Shown here: piece by piece, positions 7,969-15,345 of the stretch
Position numbering within the stretch: the stretch's first letter is position 1
How the letters are laid out: every line of letters begins with the position of its first letter
From: JBFKMV01 sp041629655
Lineage (GTDB): Bacteria > Acidobacteriota > Polarisedimenticolia > Polarisedimenticolales > Polarisedimenticolaceae
NCBI GenBank assembly: GCA_041629655.1
Contig: JBFKMV010000041.1
Span: forward strand, 1-30,139
Length of the DNA: 30,139 nucleotides
Direction: 5' to 3'
Notes under the pieces: model-generated
What the model saw: only the letters and a program-made list of their open reading frames with translations
Databases searched by the model: none
Told to the model about the DNA's origin: nothing
Program-made: the position numbers and the translations under genes

Positions 7969-9100
7969 CTAGTCCGCCGTCGACGCCGCCTCGCGCGCCG
8001 CCCGGTGCGCGGCCAAGGCCGCGCGGATGAAACCGTCCAGATCGCCGTCCAGCACCCGGTCGGCGTCTCCCATCTCGAACCCGGTCCGCACGTCCTTGAC
8101 CAGGCGGTACGGTTGCAGCGTATAGGAACGGATCTGGCTGCCCCACTCGATGTTCTTCTTCTCGCCGACCTCGCGGGCCATCCTCTCCTCGGCCTCGCGC
8201 AGCTTCAGCTCGAGCAGCTTGCCGCGCAGGACCTTCATCGCGACTTCCTTGTTCCGGTGCTGCGAGCGCTCGTTCTGACAGGTCACCACGATGTTCGTCG
8301 GCAGGTGCGTGATGCGCACCGCCGAATCGGTGACGTTGACGTGCTGCCCGCCGGCACCCGACGAACGGAAGGTGTCGATGCGGAGGTCCTTGTCCTCGAT
8401 CACGATCTCCACGTCGTCCTCGACGTCCGGAACCACGTCGACCGAGGCGAACGAGGTGTGGCGGCGGGACTGCGCGTCGAACGGCGAGATGCGGACCAGC
8501 CGATGCACGCCGCGTTCCACGCGCAGGAAGCCGTAGGCGTTGGGTCCGCGAATCGCCAGCGTCGCGCTCTTGATCCCGGCCTCCTCGCCGTCCTGGTGAT
8601 CCAGCGTCTCGACCTTGAAGCCGTGGCGCTCGGCCCAGCGCGTGTACATCCGCAACAACATCGCCGCCCAGTCCTGCGCCTCGGTGCCTCCGGCGCCGGG
8701 GTGGATCTCGAGAATCGCCTCGGCCCCGTCGTGCTCCCCCGAGAGCAGCGTTTCCAGCTCGGTGGTCTCGACGCGCTCGGCAAGCCGCGCGACCGTCTGT
8801 CCCAGGTCCTGGAGGGCGTCCTCACCTTCCCGCAGCAGCTCGAGCAGGGTCTGGCCCTCCTCGACCAGCGTGCCGAGGTCCTCGACCCGCTCGACCTGCC
8901 GGGTCAGCACCGCGCGCCGCTGCTGGACCTGGCGGGTCCGCGCCGGGTCCCCCCACACCTCGGGCTTGGCGAGCTGCTGCTCGAGGTCGCCGAGCTCCTT
9001 GCGCTTCCCCTCGACGTCAAAGAAACCTCCTGAGCCCGCTCACTTTCTCGCTCAGGGACTCCAGGCGGTCCGTCAGCTCCTGTACGTCCGTCTCGGGCAC
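7969..9100 (-). CDS. prfB: Peptide chain release factor 2 with programmed +1 frameshift
   Basis: RF2 ends translation at UGA and UAA. The reading frame is split. A GTG at 9098-9100, with GGAGG 7 bases upstream, opens a 27-codon frame ending RRFL then UGA at 9017-9019; the main frame (349 codons plus stop) starts at GAC 9016-9018. Joined by a +1 slip, the product has 376 residues, close to the usual 365. The join reads LRRFL-DVEGKRKEL, matching LRGYLDYDAKKERL of E. coli RF2. The recognition motif SPF (RISPFDAQSRR) identifies RF2 rather than RF1, and the catalytic GGQ is in SSGAGGQHVNVTDSA. An annotator that ignores the slip would place the start at an internal codon. Confidence 0.96.
9017..9031 (-). 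promoter_or_regulatory. prfB programmed +1 frameshift site (internal Shine-Dalgarno, CTT TGA C)
   Basis: On the minus strand an internal ribosome-site-like AGGAGG (9026-9031) is followed by TTT and then CTT TGA C. This is the classical RF2 autoregulation signal: when RF2 is scarce the ribosome pauses at UGA and slips from CUU to UUU. Here the internal ribosome site is a six-base perfect match, as strong as or stronger than the AGGGGG of E. coli, with the usual close spacing to the slippery codon. Confidence 0.95.
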
Positions 9101-9110
9101 GATCCATCCT

Positions 9111-9137
9111 CCAGCACCGTGTCGAATCTAGTGCACG
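9111..9137. promoter_or_regulatory. Degenerate CIRCE-like palindrome on the prfB-hrcA promoter
   Basis: CIRCE is TTAGCACTC-N9-GAGTGCTAA. Aligned at 9111-9137, this site keeps AGCAC in the left arm and AGTGC in the right arm with the correct 9-base centre, so 10 of 18 positions match. It covers the proposed -10 at 9125-9130. A separate perfect inverted repeat ACCGTG-N12-CACGGT (9116-9121 and 9134-9139) overlaps it. I infer a possible HrcA operator; the match is weak. Confidence 0.35.
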
Positions 9138-9152
9138 GTCGCGTTTTCGCAA
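9125..9152 (-). promoter_or_regulatory. Probable promoter of the prfB-hrcA-grpE-dnaK-dnaJ-prmA-rsmE operon
   Basis: Minus-strand TTGCGA (9147-9152) and TAGATT (9125-9130) are separated by 16 bases. Initiation near 9118 leaves a short leader of about 18 bases that still includes the GGAGG of prfB. It is the only promoter-like pair I find in the 109-base gap between the SPOR gene and prfB. Internal promoters before hrcA or dnaK are not evident. Confidence 0.55.
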
Positions 9153-9209
9153 CCCGGGCCCGGACACCCGTCGACGCCCGCGAACGGCCGTCCCCGGGGG
9201 CCCCTCCGC

Positions 9210-9779
9210 TCACTCGGGCCGGGTCACCCAGGACCCAGGATACCCCTCGGCGCGCAGCTTGTCGGCGGCCGCCTGGGCCAGCTCCCGGGAGGCATACCCG
9301 CCGACCCGGACCTTGAACAGCCGCCCCTGCCCCTCGCTGGCCGAACCCAGCTGCGGGCGGTAGCCCTGGCCGCGGAGCCGGGACACCAGCGCTTCCGCCG
9401 ATTCCCGGTCCCGTCCGGCGAACACCTGGACGAAGAAATCGCCCGGGGCCGCGGCCGGGGCGGCCGGCCCGGGCTCCCGGGTCGGCGGCGCGGCGGCCTG
9501 CCGGGCCGGCTCGGCGGCCTTCTCCTCGCCGGACAGCGTGTCGAAGAAGTTCATGTCCCGTTCCGCCTCGGCAGCCGGCTGCTCCGCGACCCGCCCCAGC
9601 GGATCCGGCGATCCCGTCCCGCCCGCCGACAGCGCGGGCGCCGTCTGGCGCTCGTACCAGCGGCCGAAGTAGAACGCTCCGACCAGGCAGGCCAGCAACG
9701 CGCCGACCACCACGAACAGCACCGCTCCCTCGAGCCTGAACTCGCGCACCGACTCCTCGCGATCAGCTTCCGTGACCAT
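9210..9779 (-). CDS. SPOR-domain single-pass inner-membrane protein
   Basis: The 189-residue protein has a short charged cytoplasmic N-terminus, one membrane helix (about 17-37), a low-complexity Ala/Pro/Glu linker and a C-terminal SPOR domain (about 112-187) beginning FFVQVFAGRDRESAEALVSR. SPOR domains bind peptidoglycan stripped of stem peptides, typically at division sites, as in FtsN, DedD and DamX. The topology matches FtsN or DedD, but neither identity can be claimed. Its ATG lies 17 bases inside the end of the GGDEF gene, so the two are probably translationally coupled. It ends the nfeD-slipin-GGDEF-SPOR unit. Confidence 0.88.
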   Translation of the reverse strand: MVTEADREESVREFRLEGAVLFVVVGALLACLVGAFYFGRWYERQTAPALSAGGTGSPDPLGRVAEQPAAEAERDMNFFDTLSGEEKAAEPARQAAAPPTREPGPAAPAAAPGDFFVQVFAGRDRESAEALVSRLRGQGYRPQLGSASEGQGRLFKVRVGGYASRELAQAAADKLRAEGYPGSWVTRPE

Positions 9780-10830
9780 CTTCGACGATCTCCGCCACGC
9801 CCACGGCGTTCTTGTCGACCCTCTTGATTCGCTGCATCGCGCGATCCGCCTGCTCGATCAGTCCCTGCTTGGAGCGCGCATGCAGCGGGAACGACGCGAT
9901 CCCGAACGATGCGGTGACCGCCACGCCGCCCTCCACCCCGTCACTGCCGGTCAGGAACGGGCGGCCGGCGATGAACTCGCGCACGCGCTCGGCCACCTCC
10001 AGCGCGCCGTGCCACTCGGTTTCCGGCAGCACGATACAGAACTCGTCGCCGCCGAACCGGAACAGCTTGTCGAACTTGCGGATCTTGGCCCGGACCCGCA
10101 GCGATACCTCGTAGAGCGTCCGGCTGCCGACGGCATGGCCGTGATCGTTGTTGACCTTCTTGAGATTGTCCAGGTCGAAGAAGATCAGCGACAGCGGGGC
10201 GCGGAAGCGCGAGGCGCGCGACAGCTCCTCCGGCAGGAACTCCTCGAAGTAGCGCCGGTTGAAGCAGCTCGCGGTGTCATCCTTGATGATCAGCTCGCGC
10301 ATCGAGCGGACCTGGAGCGCGTTGTCGACGGCCGGCGTGGCGCGCTCGAGCAACCGCTCCAGCCGCCGGATCGCGTCCTCGGGCGGCGCGCCGTCGAAGA
10401 TCAGCCACACCACACCGACCAGCGCCGTCGTCGCGTCGACGCGGAGCGCCACGCTGGCCTGCGCCGGGTCACCCGGCCAGGGCTGCCGCATCTCGACCAG
10501 CCCGCCGAGCCCCTCGAAGGTGCGGCTTTGCCCCTCGACCCAGCGCTCCACCGCCGCCACCTTGACGCCGTCGATCGCGCGGTAGCGCGGATCCTCGTCG
10601 GGAACCGAGCCCAGCACGGTGACCAGGCTGCGCCGCTCGTCCCCGGGCCCGAACACGAATCCGAGCGAGGCGCCGGTCCACGACATCGCATGCTCCAGCA
10701 GCACCCGCAGCTGCTGGTCCAGCTCCAGCCGCTGGTACAGACCCACCAGCACGCCGAACAGCTCCGGGTCGGTGCCGGGCGTCACGCTGTCCGGCCGGGC
10801 GTCTCGCGGGCTGCCGTCGTGGGGACCCAA
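9763..10830 (-). CDS. GGDEF-domain protein, predicted diguanylate cyclase with GAF-like N-terminus
   Basis: The C-terminal half (about 185-350) is a GGDEF domain with FFDLDNLKKVN metal-binding residues and an intact GGDEF active site at 260-264. An RxxD inhibitory site (RKFD, 251-254) sits exactly five residues before it, so the enzyme is predicted to make c-di-GMP and to be product-inhibited. The entry motif is degenerate (DDTASCFNRRYF where DxLTGLxNRR is common). Residues about 20-175 look like a GAF-type sensor with no membrane helix, so the protein should be cytosolic. The TTG start at 10828-10830 is backed by GAGAGG 8 bases upstream; a GTG at 10783-10785 is the alternative but lacks a ribosome site. 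Confidence 0.88.
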   Translation of the reverse strand: MGPHDGSPRDARPDSVTPGTDPELFGVLVGLYQRLELDQQLRVLLEHAMSWTGASLGFVFGPGDERRSLVTVLGSVPDEDPRYRAIDGVKVAAVERWVEGQSRTFEGLGGLVEMRQPWPGDPAQASVALRVDATTALVGVVWLIFDGAPPEDAIRRLERLLERATPAVDNALQVRSMRELIIKDDTASCFNRRYFEEFLPEELSRASRFRAPLSLIFFDLDNLKKVNNDHGHAVGSRTLYEVSLRVRAKIRKFDKLFRFGGDEFCIVLPETEWHGALEVAERVREFIAGRPFLTGSDGVEGGVAVTASFGIASFPLHARSKQGLIEQADRAMQRIKRVDKNAVGVAEIVEDGHGS

Positions 10831-10870
10831 GATCGATTCCTCTCGCTCGCCGCTTCCGCCCGGCCCCGCC

Positions 10871-11623
10871 TCAGTCGCGGCGCGTGAAGGCCTGCAGCAT
10901 CTCGACCGGCAACGGGAACACCAGCGTCGAGTTCCGCTCGGAGGCGATCTCGGTCAGCGTCTGCAGGTAGCGCAGCTGGAGCGTGACCGGGTTCGCCGAC
11001 ATCGTCACCGCGGCGGCCGAGAGCTGCTGGGCCGCCTGGTTCTCGCCCTCGGCGTGGATGATCTTGGCGCGCTTCTCGCGCTCGGCCTCGGCCTGCTTGG
11101 CCATCGCGCGCTGCATCGACTCGGGCAGGTCGACGTGCTTGACCTCCACCGCCGAGACCTTGATGCCCCAGGGGTCGGTCTGCTTGTCCAGGATCGTCTG
11201 CAGCTCGTGGTTGATCTGCTCGCGCTCCGAGAGCAGGCCGTCCAGCTCGACCTGGCCGAGCACCGAGCGCAGCGTGGTCTGGGAGAGCTGGCTGGTGGCG
11301 TAGTGATAGTTCTCGACCTCGACCACCGCCTTGCGCGGGTTCATCACGCGGAAGTAGACCACCGCGTTGACCTTGATCGAGACGTTGTCCTTGGTGATGA
11401 CGTCCTGCGGCGGCACGTCGTGAACGACGGTGCGCAGCGAGACCCGGACCATGCGGTCGACGAACGGGATGATCAAGAACAGGCCCGGCCCGTAGTCCTG
11501 GTCGCGCAGCCGTCCGAGCCGGAACACCACCCCGCGCTCGTACTCGGGCAGGATCTTGATCGCGTTGACCAGGAACATCACCAGCACGGCCAGCGCGACG
11601 CCCAAACCCCACAAGAACGGCAT
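10871..11623 (-). CDS. Slipin, SPFH/band 7 membrane protein
   Basis: Slipins are stomatin-like scaffold proteins of bacterial membrane microdomains. The 250-residue product has one N-terminal membrane helix (about 4-22), then the SPFH domain with EYERGVVFRLGR, GPGLFLIIPF, a DPWGIKV segment and a charged helix AEAEREKRAKIIHAEGE near the C-terminus, all typical of slipin. It starts 3 bases after the nfeD stop. Pairing of slipin with a long, protease-bearing NfeD is a recurrent arrangement in bacteria and archaea; the NfeD protease cleaves the stomatin C-terminus in Pyrococcus (family knowledge). Confidence 0.93.
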   Translation of the reverse strand: MPFLWGLGVALAVLVMFLVNAIKILPEYERGVVFRLGRLRDQDYGPGLFLIIPFVDRMVRVSLRTVVHDVPPQDVITKDNVSIKVNAVVYFRVMNPRKAVVEVENYHYATSQLSQTTLRSVLGQVELDGLLSEREQINHELQTILDKQTDPWGIKVSAVEVKHVDLPESMQRAMAKQAEAEREKRAKIIHAEGENQAAQQLSAAAVTMSANPVTLQLRYLQTLTEIASERNSTLVFPLPVEMLQAFTRRD

Positions 11624-11626
11624 GAC

Positions 11627-12928
11627 TCAGCTCCTTCGTGGTTCGATCGGTTCGACCGTCAACGTCATATCGTCCACCCGCACCACGCGGATGCGGGTTT
11701 CCGCCGGCAGCGGTCCGGTCGTCGAGACCGCGGTCCACAGCTCGCCATGGACGAACACCGTGCCCTCGGGATCCAGCGGCTGGCGGACCGTCCCGACCTC
11801 GCCCGCGAGGCCCTCGATGCCCGTCGCCACCTGGGCCCGCCGGGCCCGGATCGCCAGCCGCACCACCACCGCGCACAGCGCGGCGACCACCAGCGACGTC
11901 GGCAGCACCACCGCCGGCGGCACGCGCAGCTCCGGGATCGGCCCGTCGATCAGGATCACCGACCCGATGACCAGGCACACCACGCCGCCCAGGGTCAGCA
12001 GCCCGAACGACGTGACCTTGATCTCGAGCACGAACATCACGGCCGCCAGCAGGATCAGCAGCACGCCGACGTAGGAGATCGGCAACGCCTGGGCGGTGAG
12101 AATGAACAGCAACAGGCACAGCACGCCGACGACACCCGGGAAGATCGCCCCGGGGTTGGTGAACTCGAAGTACAGGCCGAGCATCCCGAACGTGAACAGC
12201 AGGTAGGCCACGATCGGGTGGCTCAGCATCTCCATGAACTCTTGCTTGAACTTGAACTCGGTGGTGACGATCTGCGCGTCGGCGGTCCGCAGCACCACCG
12301 TCGTGCCGTCGAACCGCTGGACCTCGCGGCCGTCGAGCAGCTGCAGCAGCTCCGCCTGGCTGCCCGCGACGAGGTCGATCAACCCCTCGGCCAGCGCCAC
12401 CGACTCCTCGTAGGCCTTGGCGGAGAAGACCGCCTCCTCGCTCTTCTCCACGTTGCGGCCGCGTTTTTCGGCCATCGAGCGCACCAGCGCGGCGATGTCC
12501 TCGTTGGACTTCTTGAGCAGGACGTTGTCCTCGCTGCCCTCGCCGGTCCCGAACACCGTCGAGGCCGCCCCGGTGCGGGTCCCCGGGGCCATCGCCGCCA
12601 CGTCGGCGGCCATCAGGATCACGAAACCGGCCGAGGCCGCATGTGCGCCCGGCGGCCCGACCCAGGCCACCACCGGCACCTCGGAGTTCAACATCCGCTG
12701 GACGATCGCCTGCATCGAGTCGACCAGCCCGCCGGGAGTGTCGAGCCGGATCAGCACCAGGTCGTCACCCTGGGCCGCGGCCTCGTCGATGGCGCGGATG
12801 ATGCGGTTCTTGGTGATCGGGTTGACGATCGCCTCGAACTCCACGAGGCGAACGACTGGGGGCTCGGCCAGCGCCGGGAGCGCCAGGAGCAGGGCCGCCC
12901 CCAGGAACACGGCGTTCCTCGGCATCAT
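11627..12928 (-). CDS. nfeD: NfeD membrane serine protease (ClpP-class, long form)
   Basis: The 433-residue protein has a signal peptide (MMPRNAVFLG to ALPALA), a ClpP/SppA-like protease domain (about 25-195), four or more membrane helices (about 235-360) and a C-terminal OB-fold NfeD domain (about 370-430). The catalytic pair can be placed as Ser99 in AASAG and Lys140, 41 residues apart, the spacing of Ser97 and Lys138 in the Pyrococcus protease PH1510. Two ATG codons stand in tandem (12926-12928 and 12923-12925) and no ribosome site precedes them, in keeping with the leaderless promoter just upstream. The partner slipin follows. Confidence 0.93.
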   Translation of the reverse strand: MMPRNAVFLGAALLLALPALAEPPVVRLVEFEAIVNPITKNRIIRAIDEAAAQGDDLVLIRLDTPGGLVDSMQAIVQRMLNSEVPVVAWVGPPGAHAASAGFVILMAADVAAMAPGTRTGAASTVFGTGEGSEDNVLLKKSNEDIAALVRSMAEKRGRNVEKSEEAVFSAKAYEESVALAEGLIDLVAGSQAELLQLLDGREVQRFDGTTVVLRTADAQIVTTEFKFKQEFMEMLSHPIVAYLLFTFGMLGLYFEFTNPGAIFPGVVGVLCLLLFILTAQALPISYVGVLLILLAAVMFVLEIKVTSFGLLTLGGVVCLVIGSVILIDGPIPELRVPPAVVLPTSLVVAALCAVVVRLAIRARRAQVATGIEGLAGEVGTVRQPLDPEGTVFVHGELWTAVSTTGPLPAETRIRVVRVDDMTLTVEPIEPRRS

Positions 12929-12934
12929 GCTCGC

Positions 12935-12964
12935 AGTATAGGAGTCAGTGCGATAAACCGTCAA
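12935..12964 (-). promoter_or_regulatory. Strong promoter predicted to give a leaderless nfeD transcript
   Basis: Minus-strand TTGACG (12959-12964) and TATACT (12935-12940) lie 18 bases apart. Only six bases separate the -10 from the first nfeD ATG, so initiation would fall on or next to the A of that codon. No Shine-Dalgarno-like sequence exists between. A second TTGACG copy lies 7 bases further upstream at too long a spacing. Confidence 0.75.
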
Positions 12965-12975
12965 GCGTCAACTGT

Positions 12976-15345
12976 TTACGCGCCCCGACGGCCTCCCGCT
13001 CGCGCCGCGTCGAGCTTGTCCAGCTCGCGGCGGGCGCGGGGATCGGCGGGGTTGCGCGCCACGGCCTCCTCGAGCACCTGCGCCGCCTCGTCGAAGCGCC
13101 GGCGCTCGGCGAGCCACTGCGCCAGGCTCAGCAGCGGTGGCACGAACGACGGTTGCGCTCGCAGCGCGAGGCGGAAATGGGCCCGCGCCCGCGACTCGTC
13201 GTCCTCGGTGAGCGCGATCGTGCCGAGGTAGTACTGGGGGCGCGGGTCTCCGGGCTGCATGCGGCTCGCGGTCAGCAGCACCTCGCGGGCCCGCGGCAGG
13301 TCGCCCGCCTCGGCCAGCGCGGCACCCAGCTCGCCGAGCCGCGCGGGGTCGATGTCGTCGGACTGCTCGAGCGCCGTCTCGAAGCACGCCACGGCCCGCG
13401 CCGGCTGTCCCGCGCCGATCAGCATCCGCCCCGCCTCGGTGAGCGCCGTCGCGTCGCCGGCGCGCTGGTCGGCGAGCTGCTCGGCGGTGCGCAGCGCCGC
13501 GGCGTCGTCACCCGCGTTGCGCTCGATCCGGAAGCGCACCGCCAGCGCCATCCCGTCGCGCGGGTCCTGCCGCAGCGTCTCGTCGTTCAGCGCGCGGGCC
13601 TCGTCGGGTCGGCCGAGGTCCAGCAGCAGCGCGGCCAGGTCGACACGCGCGGGACCGTTGCCGGGGTCCAGCTCCAGCAGCGTGCGGTACTCGCGCTCGG
13701 CCTGATCGAGCTTGCCCCGCAGCCGGTAGACGCTGGCCAGCAGACCGCGCGCCTTGACCGCCAGCACCCGCGAGGCGTCGGCGTCGGTCTCGGCCGCCGC
13801 GAGTCCGCCCAGCGCCTCGTCCTCGGCCTCGCCCAGGCGGTCCAGCTCGATCAGCGCCAGCACCCGGGTCGTGCGCGCCTGGTGGTTCCGCGGATTCTGC
13901 TCGAGGATGCGATCCACGGCGGCCAGCGCTTGCGCGGCCTCGCCGTCCTCGAGGCGGTCCCGCGCCTCGTCCAGCGCGCGCAGCTCGGCGATCATCTCCT
14001 TGGGGTCGGGAAGCCGGCCCTCGGGCAGGTCTCCCTGCCGGAACGCGTCGCCCCCCAGGTAGCCCAGGCTGCGCAGTCGCTGCTCCTCCTCCGGGGTGAT
14101 CGTGCGGGCGGCCTGGTCCGAACCGTCTGCACCCGCGGCGGAACGGCTCAACCACGCGCCGAGCAATCCCGCCAGCTCGCCCGCCAGCTCGGGATCCCCG
14201 GAGGCCAGGTTGACCGCCTCGGCGGGATCGTCCCGCAGGTCATACAGCTCCGGCGTCGGGGCCTGGATGTACTTGAACCGGCCGTCGCGCACCATGTACA
14301 GCTCGCTCCAGCCGAACTCCAGCCGCGGCATCAGCGTCTCGGCGTGGGCCAGCGCCCGCGTCCCGTCGTCGTCGCCGGAGATGCGGGGCAGCAGGCTGGT
14401 CCCGTCGGTTCGCGCCAGCGGGGGCCGGTCCAGCAGCTCCAGCACCGTCGGCGCGAGGTCCACCAGCTCGACCGGCCCCTGCACCCGCCGTCCCGCGGGC
14501 AGCAGCCCTGGCGCGCGCAGCATCATCGGGACCCGCAGCGCACCCTCGTACAGGAACAGCCCGTGCGTGCGCTCGCCGTGCTCGCCGAGGCTCTCGCCGT
14601 GGTCGCCGACCAGCGCCAGGACCGAGCGGTCCAGCAGGCCCTCCGAGCGGAGCCGCTCCAGCAGATCGCCCAGGCAGGCATCGAGATAGGAGATCTCGCG
14701 GTCGTAGCCCTCCCCCGCCAGGGTGCGCCCCTCGCGCTCCGGGGGCTCGTACGGATCGTGCGGATCGTAGTAGTGGACCCAGAGGAAGAAGCGGTCCCCG
14801 CGCCGCCGCTCGAGCCACGAAAAGACCCGCGCGTTGACCTCGTCCGCGCTGCGCTCGGCGCGGAACAGCTGGCTCTCGCCGCCCTCGTAGCGGTTGACCG
14901 GCACGTCGTCGTAGACCTCGAAGCCCTGCTCGGTCCCGAAGCCTCGGTTCAGCACGTACGCGGCCACGAACGCCGCGGTCTCGTAACCGTCCTCGCCCAA
15001 CCGCTCGGCCAGCGTCGCCGCAGCGGCGGGCAGCTCGTAGATCCCGTTGTGCCGCACGCCCAGGGCCGCCGGGTAGCGCCCGGTCAGGATCGCCGCGTGC
15101 GCCGGCAACGTGAGCGGCACCTGCGAGACGGCCTGCTCGAACAGCACGCCGTCGCGGGCCACGCCGTCGAGCACCGGGGTCGGCACCGCGCTGCCGCCGT
15201 AGGCGCCGATCCGGTCGGCGCGGATCGTATCGAGCGTGATCAGGATCAGCGGGCGTTCGCCGGCCGGCGGGACGCGCTCGCAACCGCTCCCCGCGACGCC
15301 TAGGGCCAGCGCCAGCAGCGCGCCCGCCGCCGCGCCCCGTCTCAC
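12976..15345 (-). CDS. Sulfatase/alkaline-phosphatase-fold lipoprotein fused to TPR repeats
   Basis: The 789-residue product has a signal peptide ending in a Cys22 with a lipobox-like context (VAGSGC), an alkaline-phosphatase-superfamily domain (about 30-400) and a long TPR array (about 480-780). Metal-binding landmarks are LITLDTIRADRIGAYG (Asp39), HYYDPHDPYEPP (191-202) and VGDHGESLGEHGERTHG (Asp248, His249, His261). At the nucleophile site, where true sulfatases have C/S-x-P-x-R, it reads T79-L-P-A-H83, so formylglycine cannot form; a Thr nucleophile as in phosphodiesterases and phosphatases of this superfamily is possible. Substrate is unknown. The GTG start overlaps the larA-like stop (GTGA). 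Confidence 0.85.
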   Translation of the reverse strand: MRRGAAAGALLALALGVAGSGCERVPPAGERPLILITLDTIRADRIGAYGGSAVPTPVLDGVARDGVLFEQAVSQVPLTLPAHAAILTGRYPAALGVRHNGIYELPAAAATLAERLGEDGYETAAFVAAYVLNRGFGTEQGFEVYDDVPVNRYEGGESQLFRAERSADEVNARVFSWLERRRGDRFFLWVHYYDPHDPYEPPEREGRTLAGEGYDREISYLDACLGDLLERLRSEGLLDRSVLALVGDHGESLGEHGERTHGLFLYEGALRVPMMLRAPGLLPAGRRVQGPVELVDLAPTVLELLDRPPLARTDGTSLLPRISGDDDGTRALAHAETLMPRLEFGWSELYMVRDGRFKYIQAPTPELYDLRDDPAEAVNLASGDPELAGELAGLLGAWLSRSAAGADGSDQAARTITPEEEQRLRSLGYLGGDAFRQGDLPEGRLPDPKEMIAELRALDEARDRLEDGEAAQALAAVDRILEQNPRNHQARTTRVLALIELDRLGEAEDEALGGLAAAETDADASRVLAVKARGLLASVYRLRGKLDQAEREYRTLLELDPGNGPARVDLAALLLDLGRPDEARALNDETLRQDPRDGMALAVRFRIERNAGDDAAALRTAEQLADQRAGDATALTEAGRMLIGAGQPARAVACFETALEQSDDIDPARLGELGAALAEAGDLPRAREVLLTASRMQPGDPRPQYYLGTIALTEDDESRARAHFRLALRAQPSFVPPLLSLAQWLAERRRFDEAAQVLEEAVARNPADPRARRELDKLDAARAGGRRGA

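Noticed and set aside
8118..8136. TATACG inside prfB as an internal promoter for hrcA
   Set aside because: No -35 at a proper distance, and the bases encode the conserved RSYTLQPYR segment of RF2.
8904..9167. Separate small gene at the 5' end of prfB starting at ATG 9105-9107
   Set aside because: This ATG is not in the RF2 frame, and the frame that continues RF2 homology starts at GTG 9098-9100 and needs the known +1 slip.
9763..9779. The 17-base overlap of the GGDEF and SPOR genes as a sequencing frameshift
   Set aside because: Both proteins are complete with their own domain ends and a plausible start, so the overlap is natural.
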